From positions 1 to 10,097 of the forward strand of contig CAJPKC010000021.1 in the NCBI GenBank assembly GCA_905370255.1: DNA of 10,097 nucleotides, in the 5' to 3' direction. Position numbers and translations under genes: made by a program. Below the pieces are notes generated by a model. It searched no databases and was not told where the DNA came from. It worked only from the letters and a program-made list of their open reading frames with translations. Positions 6,760 through 10,097 of this stretch are shown here, piece by piece (position 1 is the first letter of the stretch; every line of letters starts with the position of its first letter). The DNA is from Streptococcus oralis. Its GTDB lineage: Bacteria; Bacillota; Bacilli; Lactobacillales; Streptococcaceae.

Positions 6760-7371
6760 CTAACGATTTTTCCGACTTAATTGATAAGAATATAGGATCG
6801 GAATGAGGACAATGGTGAGGATGACCAGCACCAGTACATAAGACAGCGCGAATTGAAGGCCTGCTTCAAGAAGAAGGATCAAACCTCCGAGGACCCACAA
6901 CTTCCCTGTAAAGCGATGGGTTTTGTGCCAGTTATCTTCACTCTGCAGGGGCCAAGGTAGGCGGATTCCAACCGTGTGATTCACTTTCAACTTAGGCATG
7001 TAATTGCCCATGACCACAAAGATGAGCCCTAGCAACACCGAAACAAAAACTGATGGATTGGTAGTAGATCCTAGCGCCTTGCTATAGATGAGATAGGAGA
7101 TACTTAAAGAAACGATTGGAGTCAACCAGTGGTTTACTTTGACCATTTTCTCATTCATCATGCGATTCTTAGGATCACGTCCGATCATAAAGATCACAAA
7201 CAGATGCACCAAGAGAAGGAGAATAGGAAGGCCAAACACAACCAGGGGTTTTGGTTGGAAGTTATCGGCCTGATCAGCAATATTAAAGTGAATCGGGATT
7301 TGGTTAGGCAATTGTGACCAAATCATCAACCCCAAAAGTATGAAGTGAAATAGGGGTTCACTACACGTCAA
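6760..7371 (-). CDS. SdpI/DUF1648-family membrane protein, probably 5'-truncated
   Basis: The frame encodes up to 203 residues from a TTG. The DUF1648 signature is present near the start (IWSQLPNQIPIHFNIADQADNF), followed by VFGLPILLLLVH, a conserved DPKNRMMNE stretch, several hydrophobic segments, and the SdpI-type block NYMPKLKVNHTVGIRLPWPLQSEDNWHKTHRFTGKLW. Such proteins are polytopic and include SdpI, which protects Bacillus from its own killing peptide SdpC. No ribosome site fits the TTG. Family members usually carry a basic Met-start and a full first membrane helix before the IW-QLP motif; here the first dozen codons look foreign, so the native 5' end is probably lost. No ArsR-type partner regulator lies next to it. 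GC is visibly higher than in the flanking genes, suggesting older chromosomal sequence. It may be unexpressed, or driven from outside. Confidence 0.8.
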   Translation of the reverse strand: MTCSEPLFHFILLGLMIWSQLPNQIPIHFNIADQADNFQPKPLVVFGLPILLLLVHLFVIFMIGRDPKNRMMNEKMVKVNHWLTPIVSLSISYLIYSKALGSTTNPSVFVSVLLGLIFVVMGNYMPKLKVNHTVGIRLPWPLQSEDNWHKTHRFTGKLWVLGGLILLLEAGLQFALSYVLVLVILTIVLIPILYSYQLSRKNR

Positions 7372-7473
7372 TAGATGTGAGAAACCTTGATTTTAAGCGA
7401 TTTTTGAAATTCTAAATTTCACTACATTGCAATATAAATCAACCGAATCACTACCTTTTTCACTACCTTTTTT
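7359..7473. repeat. CACTAC repeats, including a 12-base tandem, next to the SdpI-like junction
   Basis: CACTACCTTTTT occurs twice in tandem (7449-7460 and 7461-7472). The word CACTAC also occurs at 7420-7425 and at 7359-7364, the last inside the odd 5' end of the SdpI-like frame. An open plus-strand frame ending ESLPFSLPFLK runs through the tandem from 7397 to a TAA after 7475 and may be the tail of a lost gene. Repeats of this kind are compatible with recombinase arm sites or an integration scar, but no integrase is seen. Confidence 0.5.
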
Positions 7474-7503
7474 GAAATAAGAATACTGATTCGAACAATA
7501 AAA

Positions 7504-7537
7504 AGAAAGAGACACTTTGTTATGTAGTGTCTTTTTT
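7504..7537. terminator. Probable bidirectional terminator
   Basis: AGACAC (7510-7515) and GTGTCT (7527-7532) pair across an 11-base loop, extended by A-rich and T-rich flanks. TTTTTT follows on the plus strand and CTTTCTTTTT on the minus strand. No intact gene ends just before it on the plus strand, so it may have ended a gene now lost, or it insulates the SdpI-like gene from the CPBP gene. Confidence 0.65.
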
Positions 7538-7636
7538 CAACTATTTATTAAGCAAAGTGTTATTTTGACGTAATACTATATTTAATAAATTCCTTTGTAC
7601 CTAAATAACCCTACTTGACAAATTGTATAACTGAAT

Positions 7637-7665
7637 TTTCAAATAATGGTTTTTTATGTTATAAT
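7637..7665 (+). promoter_or_regulatory. Promoter of the CPBP protease gene
   Basis: An extended -10 TGTTATAAT (7657-7665) has a consensus TATAAT. TTTCAA (7637-7642) stands 17 bases upstream as a weak -35. A perfect TTGACA at 7615-7620 is too far away to pair with this -10. The distance to the start codon is 32 bases. Confidence 0.75.
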
Positions 7666-7697
7666 ATAGGCTAATATTTTATGTAAGGAGTACTATT

Positions 7698-8357
7698 TTG
7701 AAATCTATTTTAAAACGAATCATTGAGTCCATAACACTAATTGCCATTTCAGCGGCTTTATGGCAGTTGATACTTTTTCCAGTTGCAAATAATCTAGATA
7801 AAAAATTACCTCTATCTCTATTCCAGAATTTTCTTATTATCTTTGGCATTGGTCTTCTAATATTTTTAATCAATTGGTATGCAGAGAAACAAGGTTATTT
7901 AAATTGGAAAGAAGTATGGACAGACCCCTCTGTAAAAAAATGGCTGGTATTTGGTTTTGTAGCTACTTTTCTTCTTCACATTCTTTCCACTTTTACAGGT
8001 TATCTTGAAGGCATCCCCTATTTGAATTTTAGCAATGATTCGAATGGTTACTACCTTTCCATCGACTTAATGACAACTGCTTTGTTAGCTCCTCTTGCTG
8101 AAGAGCTAGTATTCAGAAAAATTCTGACCAAGGTAATCTTTCCAAAAAATTTAAAAATCAGCTTGGTTATTACAGGGATTATATTTACTGCTATTCATCT
8201 ACCTGTATCATTAGGGGACTGGGTAAATCAACTAGGAGCAGCGTTAGTTTTGTCAATCATTTATTACAAAACGAGAAAAGTAGAAATAAGTATCATAGTT
8301 CATTCAATTATGAATCTATTCATTACAGCTCTTATGTTGTGGGCTATGTATTCATAA
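7698..8357 (+). CDS. CPBP (Abi) family intramembrane metalloprotease
   Basis: This is a 219-residue polytopic membrane protein starting at TTG, with TAAGGAG seven bases upstream (7684-7690). The three CPBP motifs are present: Glu135-Glu136 and Arg140 in LAEELVFRK, Phe163-x3-His167 in IIFTAIHLP, and His202-x3-Asn206 in IIVHSIMN. These are the expected metal-binding and catalytic residues of CAAX-prenyl-protease/bacteriocin-processing (CPBP) proteins. About seven hydrophobic segments are visible. In streptococci and lactobacilli this family often gives self-immunity to bacteriocins or processes peptides, and stands near bacteriocin genes. Here it is a single-gene unit with its own promoter and terminator. 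No bacteriocin gene adjoins it, but a peptide-signalling and exporter module is 1 kb to the left. A role in immunity is inferred from the family, not shown. Confidence 0.9.
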   Translation: MKSILKRIIESITLIAISAALWQLILFPVANNLDKKLPLSLFQNFLIIFGIGLLIFLINWYAEKQGYLNWKEVWTDPSVKKWLVFGFVATFLLHILSTFTGYLEGIPYLNFSNDSNGYYLSIDLMTTALLAPLAEELVFRKILTKVIFPKNLKISLVITGIIFTAIHLPVSLGDWVNQLGAALVLSIIYYKTRKVEISIIVHSIMNLFITALMLWAMYS

Positions 8358-8410
8358 AACACCTAAAAGGGCTAAGAGGTTCACCTTCTATACTATAATT
8401 GAAATTCTTT

Positions 8411-8450
8411 AGCGCTAGAATTGTGAATACAGTCCTAGCGCTTTTGCTTT
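8411..8450 (+). terminator. Terminator of the CPBP gene
   Basis: AGCGCTAG (8411-8418) and CTAGCGCT (8435-8442) form a perfect 8-base-pair stem, followed by TTTTGCTTTC. It lies 54 bases after the stop codon. Confidence 0.85.
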
Positions 8451-8515
8451 CTTATTCTCTTGCTCTCGATTAGATGATTCTATTAAAATAAATAATGTCT
8501 TAAGGAACAGGATAT

Positions 8516-8803
8516 TCATTTTATCGTTAAAGCATATACATTTTTAATTGATCTATCTTTTATCCTATTCCACAAAGTATTTTCTCTTATTTTATCTAGA
8601 AAATCATGTCCCGCCCAAGTTAATGACTCTACACTAAAAGCATAAATTCTATCATCACCATATGTAGGTTCATAACTATCTAGGAGGCCTGCATTAGCCA
8701 GAATTTTACAATGATATGCTACTGTATCAAGATCAAATCCATCAATATTTAAATTATATAGTGCTATTGATCTATACTTTGTCTCAATCTTAAATAAAAT
8801 CAA
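8516..8803 (-). pseudogene. DUF2513-family protein, probably decayed
   Basis: The frame gives up to 95 residues. The block SVESLTWAGHDFLDKIRENTLWNRIKD and the earlier TVAYHCKILANAGLL are characteristic of DUF2513, small proteins of unknown function found mostly in prophages and other mobile elements of Firmicutes. The TTG at 8801-8803 has no ribosome site. Family-like sequence continues upstream in frame (NFRRL before ILFKIE) to a stop at 8828, but without ATG, GTG or TTG in that stretch, suggesting a lost start codon. The tail after IKDRS looks unlike the family and is short. So it is probably a remnant, although initiation at TTG cannot be excluded. It is convergent with the CPBP gene and divergent from the small lipoprotein gene. 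Confidence 0.65.
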
Positions 8804-8825
8804 TCGACGAAAGTTTAATATTTGC

Positions 8826-8867
8826 TGTTATAATAGACATTTCTTCATTTTTTCGTTATAACAGACA
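8826..8867. repeat. Direct and inverted repeat between the DUF2513 remnant and the lipoprotein gene
   Basis: GTTATAATAGACA (8827-8839) and GTTATAACAGACA (8855-8867) are direct repeats, 28 bases apart, with one difference. Because GTTATAAC is itself a palindrome, the pair also contains TGTTATAA and TTATAACA as an inverted repeat. It could be an operator for the neighbouring genes or a mobile-element remnant. Confidence 0.6.
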
Positions 8868-8892
8868 CTGACATACTCTTGTAATATTATTT

Positions 8893-8901
8893 TGGTATAA
8901 T
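8893..8901 (+). promoter_or_regulatory. Extended -10 promoter of the small lipoprotein gene
   Basis: TGGTATAAT is an extended -10 element 26 bases before the ATG. CTGACA (8868-8873) is a possible -35 but 22 bases away, so recognition probably depends on the extended -10. Confidence 0.7.
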
Positions 8902-8927
8902 TAAAAATATAGAAGGAGGCAAAGATT

Positions 8928-9290
8928 ATGAGAAAATTAGTAGGTATATTACTGCTTTCATTATCAATAATTACTTTAATTGCTTGCTCAAAAAACAACC
9001 ACCAATCTTTAGATGGTGAGTATTATTGGATCTCAAGTGAAAGAAACGAGTTGGCGTTTACTATTAAAGGAGATAATGCTTCCATAGAGCATGGAGAAGC
9101 CGATAGTTTTATCATTAACAAAAAAAAGAATACGATCGAATTAACTGGACAAAATATTGCAAGTCGAACAGAAGAATATTCATTTAAAGATGGTGTCTTT
9201 TCGGTTGATATTAGCGGAGTTAAACACGACTACTATCTTAAAGGTAGCGAAGCATATAAAAACGCCCTAAAACAATATGGATATAAATAA
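8928..9290 (+). CDS. Small lipoprotein, unknown function
   Basis: This is a 120-residue protein starting at ATG after a strong AGAAGGAGG ribosome site. The signal sequence MRKLVGILLLSLSIITLIAC ends in a lipobox with Cys20 as the acceptor. The mature part begins SLDGEYYWISSERNELAFTIKGDNASI, and looks like a small single-domain beta-sheet fold (a plausible lipocalin-like or DUF4923-type surface lipoprotein, by analogy only) ending KNALKQYGYK. Such small lipoproteins are common in streptococcal accessory islands and sit near bacteriocin or phage genes. It is monocistronic, with its own extended -10 promoter and terminator. The family is not recognised with certainty. Confidence 0.85.
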   Translation: MRKLVGILLLSLSIITLIACSKNNHQSLDGEYYWISSERNELAFTIKGDNASIEHGEADSFIINKKKNTIELTGQNIASRTEEYSFKDGVFSVDISGVKHDYYLKGSEAYKNALKQYGYK

Positions 9291-9298
9291 CATCATTC

Positions 9299-9329
9299 AC
9301 ACCTATTTTACCGAATAGGTGTTTTTTTG
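9299..9329 (+). terminator. Terminator of the small lipoprotein gene
   Basis: CACCTATT (9300-9307) and AATAGGTG (9314-9321) form a perfect 8-base-pair stem with a 6-base loop (A9299 and T9322 can extend it), followed by a run of T. Confidence 0.9.
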
Positions 9330-9415
9330 TGCTAAATAGATTCCTTCAAAAAACTTCTAAGCTTATTATTAACCAAATAGCTTATATTTCATGCAAATTA
9401 GCTTAATCAAAGAAA

Positions 9416-9643
9416 TTGGATTATATTTTATTATACAATGGATTCATGAATAATTTAAAAGAAGCAAATATTAGAAAAGCCATTTGGCATATTAGACGTC
9501 ACCTAAACGAACTATTAAACTCACAGGATGAAAAATATAGGAAACATGAAATGTTTCACCTAAGATCTAGTATTGAATGTTTAGAACGTGTAATGAACAA
9601 CGAAAAACCCTATCCACCTATGGATAGGGAAGAAGTGTTTTAA
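9416..9643 (+). CDS. Small hypothetical protein
   Basis: The frame gives 75 residues from a TTG at 9416 or 65 residues from the ATG at 9446. Neither has a good ribosome site (only AAAGAAA before the TTG, nothing before the ATG), so the start is uncertain. The protein is charged and predicted mostly helical (KEANIRKAIWHIRRHLNELL, then FHLRSSIECLERVMN), with no signal peptide or membrane segment and a Pro-rich end PYPPMDREE. I do not recognise the family. It lies alone between the lipoprotein terminator and the Fic operon. A perfect hairpin lies in its last codons. It may be a real small gene of a mobile element or a chance frame; the even amphipathic pattern favours a real protein. Confidence 0.5.
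   Translation: MDYILLYNGFMNNLKEANIRKAIWHIRRHLNELLNSQDEKYRKHEMFHLRSSIECLERVMNNEKPYPPMDREEVF
9608..9629 (+). repeat. Perfect inverted repeat in the 3' end of the small hypothetical gene
   Basis: CCCTATCC (9608-9615) and GGATAGGG (9622-9629) pair with a 6-base loop. It lies inside the coding frame (residues PYPPMDR) and no T-run follows, so it is not an ordinary terminator. It could affect RNA stability or be a protein-binding site. Confidence 0.55.
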
Positions 9644-9756
9644 AAGTCATTGTATCTATTATATTATAAAATTTAGTATTAAAAAAAAGTATGTTTTTTA
9701 AATGATAAAAATAGATACGACCATCCCAGATAGGTTCTCTATCCCTTTAGGTAAAA

Positions 9757-9793
9757 ATACCGATTTTATGGTATAATAAAGATAACGTTATAC
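9757..9793 (+). promoter_or_regulatory. Promoter and possible operator of the Fic toxin-antitoxin operon
   Basis: TGGTATAAT (9769-9777) is an extended -10 box. ATACC (9757-9761) and GGTAT (9770-9774) form an inverted repeat over it, and GTATAA (9771-9776) with TTATAC (9788-9793) form another, the latter containing the perfect palindrome ATAACGTTAT (9782-9791). Such symmetry around a promoter suits autoregulation, which toxin-antitoxin operons often have, but the operator role is inferred. Confidence 0.55.
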
Positions 9794-9806
9794 AAGGAAG
9801 TGTGCC

Positions 9807-9995
9807 ATGACTCTTGATGTAAATAAAGAAGAATTAACAATTTTAGGGATTCCCTTTGATAACTTTTCAGATTTCGATACCGTCTGGTATGCTATTGGGT
9901 CATCAATGATTGAAAATTATGAACCTACTGTTCAAGATGTGATTGATTTAAAAACTTATGTTATCAACAAACGAAAGGAATTGAATATTGGTTAA
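9807..9995 (+). CDS. Class I Fic antitoxin (VbhA-like)
   Basis: This 62-residue protein starts at ATG with AAGGAAG six bases upstream. It contains SSMIEN (Ser32, Glu36, Asn37), matching the [S/T]xxxE[G/N] inhibition motif of class I Fic antitoxins, in which the glutamate enters the toxin's ATP site and blocks AMP transfer. The surrounding sequence (DTVWYAIGSS, then EPTVQDVIDLKTYVINKRKEL) is helical and fits the VbhA-type small antitoxin fold. It lies immediately before and overlaps the toxin gene by eight bases, the usual order for these pairs. It should act in the cytosol as a stoichiometric partner. The call rests on motif plus neighbour and is fairly firm. Confidence 0.88.
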   Translation: MTLDVNKEELTILGIPFDNFSDFDTVWYAIGSSMIENYEPTVQDVIDLKTYVINKRKELNIG

Positions 9996-10097
9996 AAATC
10001 AATACGAAGGCTATGAGTACATTGACCCCAATCACCAATATACCTATCCAAATTCTACAGTCTTAATCAACAAACAAAATATTACAAATATTGAAGA
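9988..10097 (+). CDS. Fic/DOC family toxin, partial (runs off the right edge)
   Basis: Only the first 36 codons are visible, from a TTG at 9988 that lies inside the end of the antitoxin gene, with AAAGGA eight bases upstream. The visible N-terminus is MVKNQYEGYEYIDPNHQYTY and continues in frame to the edge (VLINKQNITNIEE). The Y-x-Y-x-x-P-x-x-x-Y-x-Y-P-N-x-x-x-LxNK pattern is typical of the N-termini of Fic proteins that transfer AMP to target proteins. The catalytic HPFxxGNGR loop would lie beyond the window, so activity cannot be judged. Translational coupling to the antitoxin is likely. Confidence 0.85.
   Translation, partial: MVKNQYEGYEYIDPNHQYTYPNSTVLINKQNITNIE

Noticed and set aside
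7397..7478. Tail of a tyrosine integrase in the CACTAC repeat region
   Set aside because: No catalytic residues are visible and the frame is too short to assign; kept only as part of the possible scar.
7615..7620. Consensus TTGACA as the -35 box for the CPBP gene
   Set aside because: It lies 39 bases from the TATAAT box, too far; no other -10 box fits it.
7679..7873. Minus-strand frame opposite the start of the CPBP gene
   Set aside because: Shadow of a gene with complete motifs, promoter and ribosome site on the other strand.
1..10097. CRISPR array, tRNA, rRNA or intact insertion sequence
   Set aside because: No regularly spaced repeats, no cloverleaf or rRNA-like sequence and no transposase frame were seen on either strand.

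Overview
The window looks like an accessory stretch of a low-GC Firmicutes chromosome, most likely Streptococcus. The evidence is low GC, AAGGAG-type ribosome sites, frequent TTG/GTG starts, extended -10 promoters, an Rgg/MutR-type regulator next to a short hydrophobic peptide gene, and streptococcal-looking Fic, SdpI-like, CPBP and DUF2513 proteins. The species cannot be fixed from the sequence.

Left arm (1-2651, minus strand). A compact three-gene unit reads leftwards: a secreted C39-like cysteine peptidase, a beta-propeller-like lipoprotein and a second lipoprotein cut by the window edge. All three products are exported, so this looks like a cell-surface unit. A strong minus-strand terminator at 2613-2651 separates it from the regulator gene to its right.

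Centre (2830-6756). An Rgg-type regulator (minus) faces a 29-codon peptide gene (plus) that begins at a GTG. The peptide has a hydrophobic N-terminal half and ends in DIWRWWGFH, so it carries a Trp-X-Trp-Trp motif like the one known from RtgS-type pheromones. Downstream lie a cytosolic FecR-like protein and a NisT-like ABC exporter without a peptidase domain. This resembles a quorum-sensing-controlled peptide export module, but no double-glycine or RiPP precursor is visible. A good ribosome site just after the pheromone gene faces no ORF, which hints that a gene has been lost. A bidirectional terminator closes the module.

Right arm (6760-10097). An SdpI-family membrane protein (minus) has a higher GC than its neighbours and seems to lack the family's usual first residues. 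Its 5' side abuts AT-rich sequence with repeated CACTAC words, so it may be an integration or deletion scar. Next come a CPBP/Abi membrane protease with its own promoter and terminator, a probably decayed DUF2513 gene (minus), a small lipoprotein with its own promoter and terminator, an unrecognised 75-codon ORF, and a Fic toxin-antitoxin pair. The antitoxin carries the SxxxEN inhibitory motif and the toxin runs off the right edge.

Taken together, the window holds a peptide-signalling and export module, two proteins of bacteriocin-immunity-type families and a toxin-antitoxin system. The least ordinary part is the Rgg / WxWW peptide / FecR-like / NisT-like cluster.
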